From Talinum fruticosum (lineage: Eukaryota; Streptophyta; Magnoliopsida; Caryophyllales; Talinaceae), in the NCBI GenBank assembly GCA_021018815.1, contig JAITYX010000125.1:62001-126000 (forward strand): DNA of 64,000 nucleotides, written 5' to 3'. Each line of letters begins with the position of its first letter. The first letter of the stretch is position 1. Position numbers and translations under genes: made by a program. The notes beneath the pieces are model-generated. The model did not search any database and was not told the DNA's origin. It saw only the letters and a list, made by a program, of their open reading frames with translations. Positions 1-11,060 of the stretch are shown here, piece by piece.

Positions 1-289
1 TCAACGGCTAGTTGTCCGATCACAACCCACGAGAGAGAAGAAGAAAAAGAAAGATTTTAAAGATAAATTCTGAAATTCTCCACTTGTCAAGATATAATTT
101 CGAAGTTTGATGTTCATTTTTCTCAAAATCTTTGTCCGACTTAGCTAAGTTTCCGAGTAACTCGAAACCGTAAGCAAATAACAACACTTAGCTCAGTATC
201 ACTGGTTCAACTAAAGTAATAACTTATTAAGGAAAGTAAACACACAACACATAATCATGCAGAGAATTTTCACACGTAAAAGCACATAA
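1..289 (-). other. 3' noncoding region of copia copy 1
   Basis: This stretch follows the end of RNase H on the minus strand. It matches 36109-36400 of copy 3 almost base for base, so it belongs to the element. In copy 3 the next thing downstream is the extra ORF region, so copy 1 may carry one beyond the left edge of the window. No gene is seen in it. Confidence 0.7.
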
Positions 290-960
290 TTATGCGTTTA
301 ATATACCAAGCTCATTCCTTATAAAGCAAAACTTATCCTCACTAAGTGGCTTAGTAAAGATATCAGCCAATTGAAGATTGGTAGGAATGAATTCAAGTTG
401 AATATCACCTTTCTCAGAATGGTCTCTAGAGAAATGATACGTGACCTCAATATGTTTTGTCTTTGAGTGCTTGAACTTGATTCTTGGTGATGCTGATTGC
501 ACTCGATTATCACACTTGATTGGAATTAATTTGAATGTAAGTCCAAGATCTCTCAAGTTTTTCTTTATCCATAAAATCCGAGCATAGCATACCCCAACTG
601 CGATATACTTAGCTTCGGCAATTGATAGAGCCTCCGAGTTTTGCTTCTTTGAGTGCCAAGATATCGTGGATTGACCCGAAACCGGCGAGGCTCGTGAGGT
701 GCTTTTCCTATCAACTTTGTACCCAGTATAATCGGTATCCGAGTATCCAATGAGAGTCGGTTACGAGTCTCTAGAATATCATATACTTAAATTCCGAGTC
801 CCGGCAAGATATCCGAATATTTTCTTCACCGCAATGAGATGTGATTCTTTTGGCTTAGCTTGAAATCTTGCACACAGCCGGACACTAAACATTATGTCCA
901 GCCTATTCGAAGTAAGACATGGCAAAGATCCAATCATACCTTGATAGAGTTTCGATCTAC
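290..960 (-). pseudogene. Ty1/copia RNase H, degenerate
   Basis: Minus-strand frames give the C-terminal copia RNase H: a GYSD-like aspartate motif near 735, then KVDRKSTS, SWHSKKQNS and AEAKYIAV. The conserved tail follows, with HSKTKHIEV and LADIFTKPL, ending at the stop near 290. The enzyme removed the RNA strand of the RNA-DNA hybrid. The frame is interrupted, for example between the segments ending near 565 and starting near 556. The upstream side at 780-960 holds the RT-RNase H connection. Confidence 0.85.
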
Positions 961-964
961 TATT

Positions 965-1745
965 TTACCTTTTTCGTCCGAGTCCAGCTTTATGTCTGCT
1001 ACTCATGAGGGTTGCGGCATGCTTTGCATCTTGAAGTTTGTACTTCTTTAGTAGCTGCTTGGTGTACTTTGATTGATGGACATATACTCCTTCTCTGTCT
1101 TGCTTGATTTGTAGACCAAGGAAGAAATTGAGTTCTCCCATCATACTCATTTGAAATTCATCTCTCATTAACTCGGACAATTCTCGACATTGAATTTCAT
1201 TAGTAGCTCCAAAAATTATGTCATCAACATATATCTAAGCAATCAGATAGTCTTTCACCTTGGTTTTTATAAAGAGAGTCTTGTCAATCTGACCTCTCCT
1301 AAAATCATTTTGAACCAAGAAATTGCTCGGTCTTTCATACCAAGCTCCGGGAGCTTATTTAATACCATAGAGAGCTTTTTGCGGTTTGAAAACATGATTT
1401 GGAAATTCCGAGTTTTCAAATCTAGGGGGTGCTGAACATAGACTTCCTCTTCAATAAAACCATTGAGAAATGCACATTTCACATCCATTTGATACAATTT
1501 GATATTCATACTACATGCAAATGCCAATAAAATTCTAATAACTTCAATTTTCGCTACAGGTGCAAAGGTTTCCCCACAATCAATCCCTTCTTCTTGATTA
1601 TAACCTTGAGCCACAAGTCGACCTTATTTCGACTACCAACCCACCTTCATCTAGTTTGTTCTTGAAAACCCATTTGGTTCCTATGACTCGGGTTGTCGGA
1701 AGGTCGTTTGGTCGAGTCCGGACATGGTTTCTTTCGAATTGATTG
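965..1745 (-). pseudogene. Ty1/copia reverse transcriptase, degenerate
   Basis: Clear RT motifs on the minus strand: [11 protein letters not shown] followed by ETFAPVAK near 1600, then [12 protein letters not shown] and EEVYVQ. The catalytic YVDD-type segment lies near 1225-1240, and MSMMGELNFFLGLQIKQ near 1150-1100 is typical of Sirevirus-like elements. At least one frameshift separates the fingers/palm part (1614-1267) from the later part (1180-965). The paralogue at 40099-40830 has the same broken layout. Confidence 0.88.
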
Positions 1746-2183
1746 AGTTCCTCTTGCATGGCCTCCAGCTATTCAGGTTCATTTAGGTTCTCTAGTGCAT
1801 TTCGGGTTTAGTTAATGATACGAATGCAGTGAATGCACATAGATTTTGAAGAGAGGAACGAGTTCTTACCCCATTGTTGATGTCGGATGTGATGTTTTTA
1901 GTGGGTGATTGGAAGCATACTTGAATGCTCTACCTGTTCTCTCGGTTTACCAGATCTGCTGGTTGAATTGGTTGATCTGCGAAGTCTATTCCGAGTGAGC
2001 TTGTTCATCGGATTGTCCTTCAACATTTTGAGTTGGTTCTTGAGTTGTCTCATTCCGAGTCACTTCGTTACGAGTGAATTCATTCCGAGTGCCATGGATT
2101 TGATTCTTGATGACCTCATTTTCATCATGATCATCATCTATGCTGAGTTTTAGGTCTAAAAATGATGACTGACTTGGTTTTTC
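1746..2183 (-). other. Integrase-RT linker of copia copy 1
   Basis: This poorly conserved stretch lies between the integrase C-terminus and RT. It has many repeated CGAGT-type words and no long frame. It aligns with 40830-41280 of copy 2. No separate gene is seen. Confidence 0.6.
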
Positions 2184-2974
2184 CTATTCAATCTCATCAA
2201 ATACAACGTGGATGCTTTCTTCCATTTTGTTAGTTCTTTTATTGAAAATGGGATAAGCTTTGCTATGAGATGAATAACCAAGAAAAATACCTTCATCCGA
2301 CCGAGCATCAAGCTTGGTCAAGTGATCCTTACCATTGTTATGAACAAAGCACTTACATCCAAAGGGTCTTGAGTATGAAATATTTGGTTTCTTCCCTTTG
2401 TAAAGCTCGTATGGAGTTTTCTTTAGGATGGGTCCGATCGTGTATCTGTTCAAAGTGTAGTTAGTCTGTGTTAAGTGCCTTAGCCCGTAAATAGTAGGGT
2501 AGATCGTGTTCAACCATCATAGTCCTTGCTATTTCTTCCGGAGTTCTGTTCTTTCTCTCGACCACTCCATTTTGTTGAGGAGTTCTTGGTGCTGAGAAGT
2601 TGTGAGAGATGCCATTCTTATCACAAAACTCTGCAAACTCCGAGTAGTCGAACTCCCTTCCATGGTCGGTTCGAATTCTCTAGATCCGAGTCCGAGACTC
2701 AACTTTGATTTTCCTGCAGAGCTTGCTCGAGCTCTTTGAAAGCTTCATTTTTATGCTTAAGAAAACACACCCAGGTAAATCGTGAGTAATCATCAACAAC
2801 AACAAGCATATATGATTTACCTCCAAGACTCTTGACGAGGATTTCAACACATAAATCCACATGCAACATTTCAAGCACCTTGGATGTGGAAACAGCTTTT
2901 AGAGATTTGAAAGATGGTCTCGACTTGTTTCCCTTTTGTGCAAGCTTCACGGATATTATCTTTCTTAAATGCAC
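2184..2974 (-). pseudogene. Ty1/copia integrase core and C-terminal part
   Basis: The rve-type DDE core is readable: HVDLC near 2860, then YMLVVVDDYSRFTWV, then DHGREF near 2655. The catalytic glutamate sits in NGVVERKNRT near 2550. A conserved C-terminal segment follows, with PYELYKGKKPN, FGCKCFVHN and DEGIFLGYSSHSKAYP (2513-2184). The protein inserted cDNA into host DNA. The frame is broken near 2700, which is exactly where copy 2 carries the Athila-like insertion, so this copy shows the empty site. Confidence 0.88.
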
Positions 2975-3330
2975 AATTAGGCAATCCTCTCACTAAACCA
3001 TGGGATGCAAGTTTCTTAATGGTATGCATGCTAACATGATCTAGTCTACGATGCCTTGCCCATGAATCATCATGAAGAGATGCTTTTAAACATGATAAGT
3101 TCCGACTCGGGTCGAAAGAGGAATAGTGTAAGTGTTACCCGATCTCTTACCCGAGAGCTTGATCTCTTTGGTAGCATCATTAGAGATATAGCAATTGGTC
3201 CGAGTGAATCTTACCTCTTGACCTTTATCGCATAGTTGAGAGATGCTTAGCAAGTTGTACTTTAACTCTTTGAGAAGGTATACTTGGGCTGACCAGATTG
3301 TTTCCTTTGCCAATCTTGCCAATCCCAATT
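2975..3330 (-). pseudogene. GAG-pre-integrase (HHCC) region of copia copy 1
   Basis: Translation gives the N-terminal integrase zinc-binding region: ARHRRLDHVSMHTIKKLASHG, with the histidine pair near 3060-3030 and the CxxC pair further downstream. Upstream come SISQLCDKG and FTRTNCYI, typical between protease and integrase. Frameshifts are present. Confidence 0.75.
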
Positions 3331-3474
3331 ATGTTGCCTTTGTCTGTCATCCCCAAAGATGACTTTTCCTCCTTTGTAGTCCTCTAACTCGGAAAAGAGT
3401 CTTGAATCTCCTGACATGTGACGTGAGCATCCACTCTCTAAATACCAATGCCCTTTTTTTCTTTTCGGAGTCAC
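3262..3474 (-). pseudogene. Ty1/copia aspartic protease with altered active site
   Basis: The frame holds WYLESGCSRHMSGD followed by GGKVIFGDD. In active copia proteases the first motif is WYLDSGCSRHM, with the catalytic aspartate in D-S-G. Here it reads E-S-G, while copy 2 keeps D-S-G near 44730. Loss of the aspartate should abolish cleavage of Gag-Pol, so this copy could not mature on its own even if frames were restored. Confidence 0.82.
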
Positions 3475-3663
3475 CTACAAGTCCGAAACAAACTAACCCT
3501 TCTCACTTCCTCTAACGAACCAAGTAACACCCTTTACTTGTGGTCCTTTTCGAGGAAGAGGACTTTTCGGAACCCAGATTTGAATGACTTAGGTTTGGTC
3601 CGATTCTAAGTCTTCCGTTTAAAGAACCGAGTCCGTGTCTCATTCTTTTGAAAAAAATTTCTT

Positions 3664-5327
3664 TTATAGACCGGTGGAGAAGGTTTTCTCTTGTAAGTCT
3701 GGTCTAGGCTCGATCCTCCTTTCATTCTTATGAATGAGACCATGCTCGATCTTCTTGAACTTCATAGTTTTTGGAATCCTTTTTGAAAAGATCCGAGTAA
3801 GAATTGGATTCCTCCTCTTTGTTAAAACCAAGACCTTCTTTTCTAAAGGAGACACATTGGGACCGTAAGAGCATATCAAGGTTTTTTTGACCTTGAGTAA
3901 ACTTTAAAACAAGATCTTGAGACTCGTTGAGCTTTTGCTTTAGTTGCTCATTTTCCCTTCCGAGTAACTCACACTTAGTCTCATTGGATTGAGCACTAGT
4001 CTTAAGTTCTCTTAGAGTAAGTCTCATTTTTTCCAATTCATTTTTTAAAGATATGCTCTCGAAGTGATTGACTCAAGTTGTTCTTTAAAAATAGAAGAGT
4101 CAAAATTAGACTTCTCTTCCAAAGTGAGAATATACTTAGCTAAATCAACTTTGGAAAACTTAAGAAAGTATTTAATTAGCTCCCGAGGATTTGTTTCCTC
4201 ACTATCCGAGTGATCCGAGTCTAACTCGTGTCGACTTCGAGCCGAGAGTGCCATTAGACATTTCGAGTCATCCGAGTCTTCATCACTCCATGTGACCATC
4301 ATAACCTTTTTCTTTCTTCTGTCCCTCTTTCTCTTGGGACAGTCCTTGACTATGTGTTCCTTGATGCCACACTCAAAACATCCAGAGTTCTTAGTCAAAG
4401 ATAACTTTGAAGGGGAAGAGTGTTTACCTTTTCTATCCTTTTTGTCTTTCTTATAAAACTCTTCTCTTGGCTTCTTATCCCATCTCTTGTGCTTCATTAT
4501 CTTTTGAAGCCTCTAGCGATATGTGCCATGAGATCCTCTTTTGAGTCAAAAGAACTCAGATTTGCTTCTCCGGTTTATGAGGCTTTCAGCTGCAATGTTC
4601 TTTTTGGTGCCGACCTCTGCATCCTCCTTTTCTAGGTGGATCTCATAGGTGAGAAGCTTGCCAATGAGTTTGTCCGGCTTCGGTGGAGATAAGTTCCGAG
4701 CCTCTTCGATAGCTGTCACCTTGGGACCCCATCTTCTCTTAGGTAGGCTTCGAGTATTTTTCTGCACATTTCCTCGTGGGAAATCTTTCTACCCAGAGAT
4801 TTGAGATTCTTGGTAATCTTAGTGAAGCGGATGAACATCCGAGTGATGTTTTCTTCCGGCTCCATTTTAAACAGTTCATACTTGTGAAGATATTGGCTTA
4901 TCTTTGCTTGTCCGACGTGGCTTATGCCTTCATAAGTGTTGACCAGTGTGTCCCACACATCTTTGGCTGTGTCACAGGCAGACGATCGGTTGTACTCTTC
5001 GAGCCGATGGCGCACATTAGAATGTTCATTGCCTTAAAGTTCTTTCGAACTTTTCCGCTTCATCGATAGTGAACTCAGCCTTTGTCTTAGGCACGAGTCT
5101 TGTTTTTTCCATCTTCATGGGAATGTAGTTGCCTACTTGTATGATGTTCCAAACATCCTCGTCATGATCCAACAGGAAACATTCCATGAGCTTCTTCCAG
5201 AGTGCACGAAGTTAGATCCTTTGAACTTTCATGGTCTTACGGAAGATCTTCCTTCATCGAACTCTCCGTTGTTCCGAGCCATTTCATCTTTAGACCTTTG
5301 GATGGTTAGATCCTTTCTGCAAGGCTA
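3664..5327 (-). pseudogene. Sirevirus-type gag, fragmented
   Basis: Three segments are seen on the minus strand. The first is a UBN2/Retrotran_gag_2-like N-terminal domain at 5015-4716 (AKDVWDTLVNTYEG, YELFKMEPEENI). The second is a basic segment with one zinc knuckle C-x2-C-x4-H-x4-C (CFECGIKEHIVKDC, near 4380) and an acidic WSDEDSDDSK tail. The third is a coiled-coil-like stretch at 4036-3728 (RENEQLKQKLNES). Long gags with a coiled coil after the knuckle are typical of Sirevirus. The start lies near 5300, where the frame is shifted. Confidence 0.85.
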
Positions 5328-5341
5328 GGCTCGATAACAAT
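5328..5341 (-). other. Primer-binding site, copia copy 1
   Basis: The minus strand reads TTGTTATCGAGCC directly after the LTR. This is a mutated form of TTGGTATCAGAGCC, complementary to the 3' end of initiator tRNA-Met. The copy 2 equivalent at 46664-46676 reads TGGTTTCAGAGCC. Confidence 0.75.
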
Positions 5342-6866
5342 TGAAGGTTTGCTCTTGGAGAAGTTAAGTCACCCTAAAGGGGGTGAATAGGGTGATGGAA
5401 GATTTTTCGCAAAAACAAACTCTTTTGCACAAAATAGAGACAGAAACAGATTCTAAGTCTAGATTGGACTCGAAAAGTATCAACACGAAATTACGTGGAA
5501 ACTATCCTAGGGCGAGAAAACCACGGACCGTGCTAATCCAAGCACGAAGTAAAATCCACTATTTTGAATCCACAAAATATAGTAGAATGACTCAAGCGAG
5601 TTGCTCCCTTAGACAACTCCTTACAAGATTTTCCTAGACTCGAAGTTACCTTATCCGATCTAGTACTTCCTAACTCGAGATAACCTTTACAGCTAGGGAC
5701 AACTCAGCTGAGTTAACCCTTACAGCTCGGTCAAGGGACCTTACTCGAAAGTAAGAATGAGAGTTTGTAAAAGATTACAAGACCTTACAACTCAAAGAAT
5801 ATTAAATATAGAGTTGGAGTTGTAAGTAGAAGATTGAGTATGGATACAAAGACTTTTGCTCAAGTATGTGTATTGACAATTGGTTCAGCAATCTTCAAGT
5901 CTTGAGAGATAGCTTCTATTTATAGATACCAAAACAGATTAGTCTGTTGTGACTATGTTCTAACTCGAAGTCCTTTGTGACCGTTGCAATGGATTTTCTT
6001 AGTCACTCGGAAAATATCCATTAAGGTGTGAACATTAGGCAACGGCTCTTAACTCCTTTGGATATCCTAATTCCTTGGTGGTGTCTTGAAAAGTAAGATG
6101 GAAACCACCGTTAAGCTTAGCGTTGCAGATTTCCAGTTTTGGAAACGGACAACCCCGACACGGTGTCCGAGCCTTAGTCGAAGTGGAAAAAGCCTTGTCT
6201 ATTGGCGATTTGATGTTTTCAAGCCGATTACTTTTGTAATTCAAAAATAGGATAGCCTTGTTTGAATAAGCTATAAAAGTAAATCAATTTTGGTTCTCAA
6301 AGTATAAAATACTTTGTCAAAGATTAGACACATATGATAAATTAAGTAAGATAATTAAGTGCGTAATTATTTGAGTGAGAAAAGGAATGGAATTTTCTGA
6401 GTCTAACATCCATGAGACTCAAAATCCATCCGAGTCACTCGTAAAAGAGAATCAAGTCAAATAAAGAATAACAGAGTAAACAGACTTGATTTAGACAAAG
6501 CAAAATTCAAACAAAATATTTTGACTTAGAAGAATGAATTAACATGATAATTCTTGGAATACGAAGTCGGATATGAGTTTACACACGTTATAGTAAATGT
6601 TTGAACATGGGATATATTTGAGTGTTGTCCGAGTGATTCGAACGAGTGTGTAGAATGGCATGTAAGAGTCTGTTTTCTTAATCTCTCGAAGCGGATGAAA
6701 ACACATGCAATAGATTCCGTAACACTCGGAAAAGATGCTATATCACTCGTAAAAGTTTCTAAGGCACATAGAATGACTTGTAATCAAAACCTTATGAGAG
6801 CTGAAGTGTTATACCCGATTCTTTGATGGAACTCAGAATGATGTAAATGTAAAGTCCGAGTCTTCA
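5342..6866 (-). repeat. 5' LTR of copia copy 1 (1525 bp)
   Basis: It starts TGAAGG and ends GTCTTCA on the plus strand, giving TGAAG/CTTCA inverted ends. The PBS sits immediately inside. It aligns along its length with LTRs at 37656-39263, 46679-47947 and, inverted, 49510-50976, which fixes both borders. The target duplication cannot be tested because the partner LTR is outside the window. Beyond 6866 the sequence changes to the PMD region. Confidence 0.88.
5915..5925 (-). promoter_or_regulatory. TATA box of copia LTR
   Basis: The minus strand reads CTATAAATAGA, a strong plant TATA box in mid-LTR. The same box is at 38315-38323 and 47345-47355, and as CTATAAAA on the plus strand at 50413-50420. 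Position and conservation fit the U3/R border. Confidence 0.7.
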
Positions 6867-6937
6867 ATGAATTTTTCTCTTGAAGACGTCACGCAAAATG
6901 TTGGGTTTGGCTCTCTTCTCCTTGCTTTAAATCACCT

Positions 6938-8160
6938 TTGATAAGAGGGAGCGGGATCCAATTAAGGCCATTAGTGAGCGTGTTTGGGATACTACCAACA
7001 CCTTCCACCTTCCCTTCGGGAAATGACCATAACTCATTTCAAGTATGCTTTGTTTTATCCGATTTAAGCTTATTGGTGGAGCCTTTAACCTATAATCGGT
7101 ATTTTTATAAAGACTGTGCTCTTCGTCATCGTTTTCACCTCGTATCTAATAGGTTTCCTCAAGAAAATTTCTTTAAGTACACTATTCTTTTGGGGGCTTT
7201 TAAGGATGCTCGATTTTGGGCTAGCCATTCTCCTCAATAAGTTTAGATTTTGTTGGCTCTTTTACTAAGTATGGTGTTCTCTTCCGATCAAGCCTCAAAG
7301 GTTCATGTTCATTATTTGGTGAACTTAGCGAACCTTAATAAAATAAAGAAGCTCAAGTGGGGTGCTCCTGCATACACTTGCCTCATTAGGGGCCTCTTGT
7401 GTGGCACACAAAACATCAAACAGACTCGTCAAATTATCTTCCATTGTGTGGTTTGTGGAAAAACATTGATGTATGCTCAAATGATTCACTTGTTTCCAAC
7501 GTATTTTTCATCTTATGTGGATAAAAAACTTTACTACATATGCAAAATGTAGCTATCGTTGTATGAGTACTTTCCGCATCTTTCTACGAGTTCAACGAAT
7601 CGTCCCGTGTTTTCGGCCTCTATATCATTCGCTACGATCTACCTTCAACCGTCCACAATTCATGGTATAGGTTTCTTGAGATCAACTCTGTAACAATGTG
7701 ACCTCGGTATGTTGACTTTAAGCGTATAATTAACCTAGAAATTGTGCCCGGAAAATTTTTACTTCACCGATTAGCTGGCTACCCTTGCCTAATGCATGTG
7801 GTGGACCTTGTGGGATTACCAATGGTGGGCGTCAGCCTTGGTTATGCATGGTTTATACCTATTTTCGTGGTGTCTTTCATTCTTGTTTGTTTGTTTCTTG
7901 ATAAATCCTGTTTGTGAAGGCTAATTTCCATCATTGGGCCGAACACCAACTCCCTCCAAGTGTGATCATAGCATAGGAGTTAAGCGAAAGAAGGATCTTG
8001 TTTGAAGGTCCTTTTAGGTTTGTTAGTATCTTGGTGAGACGGCCACACCACAAATTCGGGTTAACACATGGCCTCCATTTGCTCCGATTGATCCATCTTA
8101 AACCATCTTGCTCAACAAGAGAAAGCCGCTTCTATCGTCGGGTATCCTTATATTTCATTC
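6938..8160 (+). pseudogene. Plant mobile domain (PMD, aminotransferase-like) gene, N-terminal and central part
   Basis: Plus-strand frames match the PMD family in order. They show a segment like NTFHLPFGEMTIT near 6990, VEPLTYNRYFYKDC near 7080, then VHVHYLVNLANLNKIKKLKWG near 7290 with AYTCLIRGLLC. YEYFPHLST follows near 7565 and RPHHKFGLTHG near 8050. There is a frameshift near 7040 and two stops near 7240. PMD proteins occur as host genes and as cargo of plant transposons. Here it is antisense to Tat element A, and its C-terminus is duplicated at 48841-49150 beside another Tat fragment, so I read it as element cargo. Confidence 0.75.
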
Positions 8161-8289
8161 TTGAATTTATACACATACTATGCTTATCATGCGGAGCGAA
8201 TAATGACTCAGCTAGTGAGTTCTCACTTCTTTGCTTTCTTTTATATAATTAAATTTCTTGTATGGAAATTAACTTCAATTGTTATAGCT

Positions 8290-9089
8290 TGCTCCGGAGG
8301 ATATTCACATTGCAAGCCTCGATGTGGATATTACACGACCGGGGAATCTCCCGAAATTCCTGAGGAAGAATGTGTTCGAGCATCATTTCCTCGAAACCGG
8401 CGAGGGGTAAGAGTTTCATGCTCCTTGCTTTTAGTTGTATGTTAAACGTATCTTTACTAATGCCTTTAAATAAATTGTGTAGTATGATCGGGAGCAATCC
8501 CAAACCATGTCCATTGGGCTTCAATCTGTTCTTCTGGGAGTCCAAAATTTCCACACCTGGGAGACATTTCACAACCTTCCGGATAAGTCTCTAGTTAGTG
8601 GAGTACTAACATTATCGAGCTTTAGTAGGTGTGTTAATTGCTCTTTCTTCTTTGCAGAGGCGTGGATTTAGAGCACCTCCATCCGGAAGTTTTCCTGGTA
8701 GACCGGGCACAAACACATGCATCCGGCCAGCAAATACCCTCCAAGTAGCACCTCGCTGGTCAACGTACCTCATAGTGCTCTTCACAACGTACACATCATT
8801 GGAGTACTTCCAAAGCAGGGCCTAGCACTTCCGGGCCTAGTTCGTCGGCTGTGAGGCCAAATTTTGTTGAAGAGAGCCTATACATCTTGCCACTTCAAGC
8901 CTTTGATTGACATCGAAACCCTCTTTATTTCCCTCGGGCTTCTTATAGCGGACCATCCCATGAAGCTTCCTAATCTTGAGACTATGGAGGTACTCTTCTC
9001 AAGGTGGTGAAGGTGGCCGATTCTCCACATTCATCTTGGATGATTTTTGGAATAACATCTTCAATGATGCTTCCAATGCCGATGAATAG
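8290..9089 (+). pseudogene. C-terminal exons of the PMD gene
   Basis: Open segments are separated by intron-like borders. One exon follows ttgttatag near 8289 and ends before gtaagag at 8408. The next starts after ttgtgtag near 8483 and ends before gttagtg near 8594. The third follows a pyrimidine tract ending tttgcag near 8659. Exon 2 reads APEDIHIASLDVDITRPGN and exon 3 YDREQSQTMSIGLQSVLLG. The tail (RPNFVEESLYI ... FWNNIFNDASNADE, stop near 9089) is matched by the minus-strand copy at 48841-49150. Frameshifts interrupt the tail near 8915. Confidence 0.65.
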
Positions 9090-9389
9090 TAGATCCTTTG
9101 TCGCTGCTGCTGCTGATGATTATAGAGTCCGTTGTAGGGTGTTTATTATTGTTTAACATTTATTATATGATGTTATGACTCTTATGCAATGGGATGGAAT
9201 GCAAGGAGACTTGATTTCTAAAGAAATACTTTCTTTTATTAAACATGATGCAAAAAGTCTTCGGGAAAAATTACAAAAATAAATCGAAAAAGTTGATCCT
9301 AGTGTTAGTTTTCTTATACAATTATCCTTAATCTCATCCAGGATGGCTCGTTAGATACTTCTAGTATGTAGGCGTGTGCTGGCTAACTC
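9090..9389 (-). other. 3' noncoding region of Tat A, shared between Tat copies
   Basis: Aligns with 30430-30560 of element B and, inverted, with 48690-48830. A shared word is GTAGGGTG followed by an AT-rich run and CTTATGCAATGGGATGGAATG. It separates the pol side from the convergent PMD gene and may hold both 3' ends. No coding frame is seen. Confidence 0.6.
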
Positions 9390-9960
9390 TATCGCTCTAT
9401 ATTGATGGGAATTGATTGAATGCCATTAGAGATATTAATCATGGATGCTAATTTAGCTAATGCATTTATGATTTGGTTGTCATTCCTAGGAAGGTAGGTG
9501 AAAGAAATATTCTTGAAATGTTTTGATAGTTATGTTAGATACGGCTTGTAGGGTACCAAGGCTTCATCTGCTTAGTTTCCATTTTTACGAAAAATGATTG
9601 ATGATCGACTGGAGTCACTGAAAACCCTAATGTTATTGACCTCGATCTCTATAACGGCTTCAAGTCCTATGATGCAAGCTTCGTACTCTACGGCATTGTT
9701 GGTGACCTCGAAGTCGAATTTAAATTAGATGCAAGTATGTGCTCCCTCCGGTGAGACTAGAAGAATCCCTACTCCAAAGCTCTTCTAATTTGAAGCGCCG
9801 TTCAAGTACATTGTCTAAACGTCCACCTCTACTTGTAAATATCTTTGTCTAGAAAGTCAAGGTGTTTGAGTGGCGATTGAGTTATAGGCATATCAACTAG
9901 GATTTCGACACTACGTTTCCTTTGATCGCCTTTTGAGGGACATACTTGGGACTGAATTAT
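9390..9960 (-). pseudogene. Second (archaeal-type) RNase H of Tat element A
   Basis: Minus-strand frames read FGVGILLVSPEGAHTCI, then VTNNAVEYEACIIGLEAVIE with the catalytic glutamate region, then VFSDSS, and finally DNQIINALAKLASMINI near 9500. This layout is the extra RNase H downstream of the normal one in Tat elements. Stops occur near 9850 and in the tail. The homologous plus-strand domain is at 15743-19640. Right after it (near 9385) similarity to element C stops, marking the integrase deletion. Confidence 0.82.
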
Positions 9961-9978
9961 GACAAGCATGATAGTCTA

Positions 9979-10323
9979 TCATGCTATCTTGTTGCTGATG
10001 GTAGGTTGCTCAAGTATATACTTAATGGGATCCATAGGTGCTATCACATGTATTGTGCGAGATAACATGTAGTGCCCGAGCTTCTTGGTAGCCGAGACTA
10101 ATGCTAATGATGTCTTCTCCGATAGCGTATATCTTGTCTCAAAATCTAAGAATTTCTTGCTTAGATAATAGATTGCCCGCTCTTCTTTCCCGTCTTGTTG
10201 AGTTAGTATGGCTCCCATAGATGTCTCTCTTGTAGTGAGGAATAGAAGTAAAGGTTTCTCTAGTTGGGGCGGAAGTAGCACTCGAGGGTTAGCTAGATAT
10301 TCCTTAACATTCTCGAATGCTTG
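9979..10323 (-). pseudogene. RNase H of Tat element A
   Basis: A 100-codon frame reads EKPLLLFLTTRETSMGAILTQ, then ERAIYYLSKKFLDFETRY, then LGHYMLSRTIHVIAPMDPIKY. It matches the RT-connected RNase H of Ty3/gypsy. It is followed directly by the RT thumb on the upstream side. Confidence 0.85.
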
Positions 10324-11060
10324 TTAGCACTCGGCATCCCAAGTGGGCTCGGATTCCTTCTTCAATTTGTTGACAGTAGGTTCACAAACCATAGTCAATT
10401 TTGATATGAAATGACTGATGTCATCGTAAATGTCCCGAAAACCCCTTATTTCTTTCTCTGTATTTGGCGAGAGGATCTTCCGAATGGCTTTGATCTTGGA
10501 TGGATCAACTTCAATTTGTCTAAGACTCGATAACATAGGCTAAAAGTTTGCTCGAGGTTACCCCAAAGGAACGCTATTGAGGATTAAGATGCATGATGTA
10601 TTTTCCGAGTGTCCGGAAGAATTTTCTTAGGCTAGGTAGGTGTCTTACCCTATCTTTGGACTTTATGATCATGTCATCCACAAATACTTTGGCTTCGTTG
10701 GGGATCATGTTGTGCAATAGAGTTGTAGCCGTCCTCCGGTATATGGCGTCGGCGTTCTTGAGCCCAAACGACATCACCACGTAACGAGTGTGCCCCATTT
10801 TTAGTGATGGAGGTCGTCTTTTCGATGTCCTCTTCAGCCATCTTCACCTGATACCAGCGTAACCATCCATAAACGAGAGCAAAGCATGACTCATTCTCGT
10901 TATCTACAAGTACGTCGATATGGGTTAGTGAGAAACTGTCCTTAAGGCTTGCCTTGTTTAGATCTCTCGAAGTCCACGCATATGCGGACCCCGAAATCCT
11001 TCTTTGGAACCGGTACTATATTTGCTACCCAGTGAGGATACTCGAACTCCCTTCATAAAC
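10324..11060 (-). pseudogene. Ty3/gypsy reverse transcriptase, Tat lineage
   Basis: From 11050 downward: PHWVANIVPVPKKDFGVRICVD, then GYAFM-like debris, then RYVVMSFGLKNADAIYRR near 10785. The catalytic FVDDMIIKS follows (YVDD box with Y to F) near 10690. The thumb (10536-10324) reads SLRQIEVDPSKIKAI and WDAEC. Several frameshifts lie between 10980 and 10800. Confidence 0.87.

Larger units (their letters stand above)
1..6866 (-). mobile_element. Sirevirus-type Ty1/copia remnant, copy 1 (3' end cut by window edge)
   Basis: Read on the minus strand the order is 5' LTR (5342-6866), tRNA-Met type PBS, gag, protease, integrase, RT, RNase H, then noncoding DNA running off position 1. The protease-integrase-RT order is diagnostic of Ty1/copia. 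A long gag with a CCHC knuckle and coiled coil, a PBS derived from TGGTATCAGAGC, and an LTR near 1.5 kb fit Sirevirus. Many frameshifts and stops make it non-coding now. Related copies lie at 34116-37060 and 37656-47947. Confidence 0.9.
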
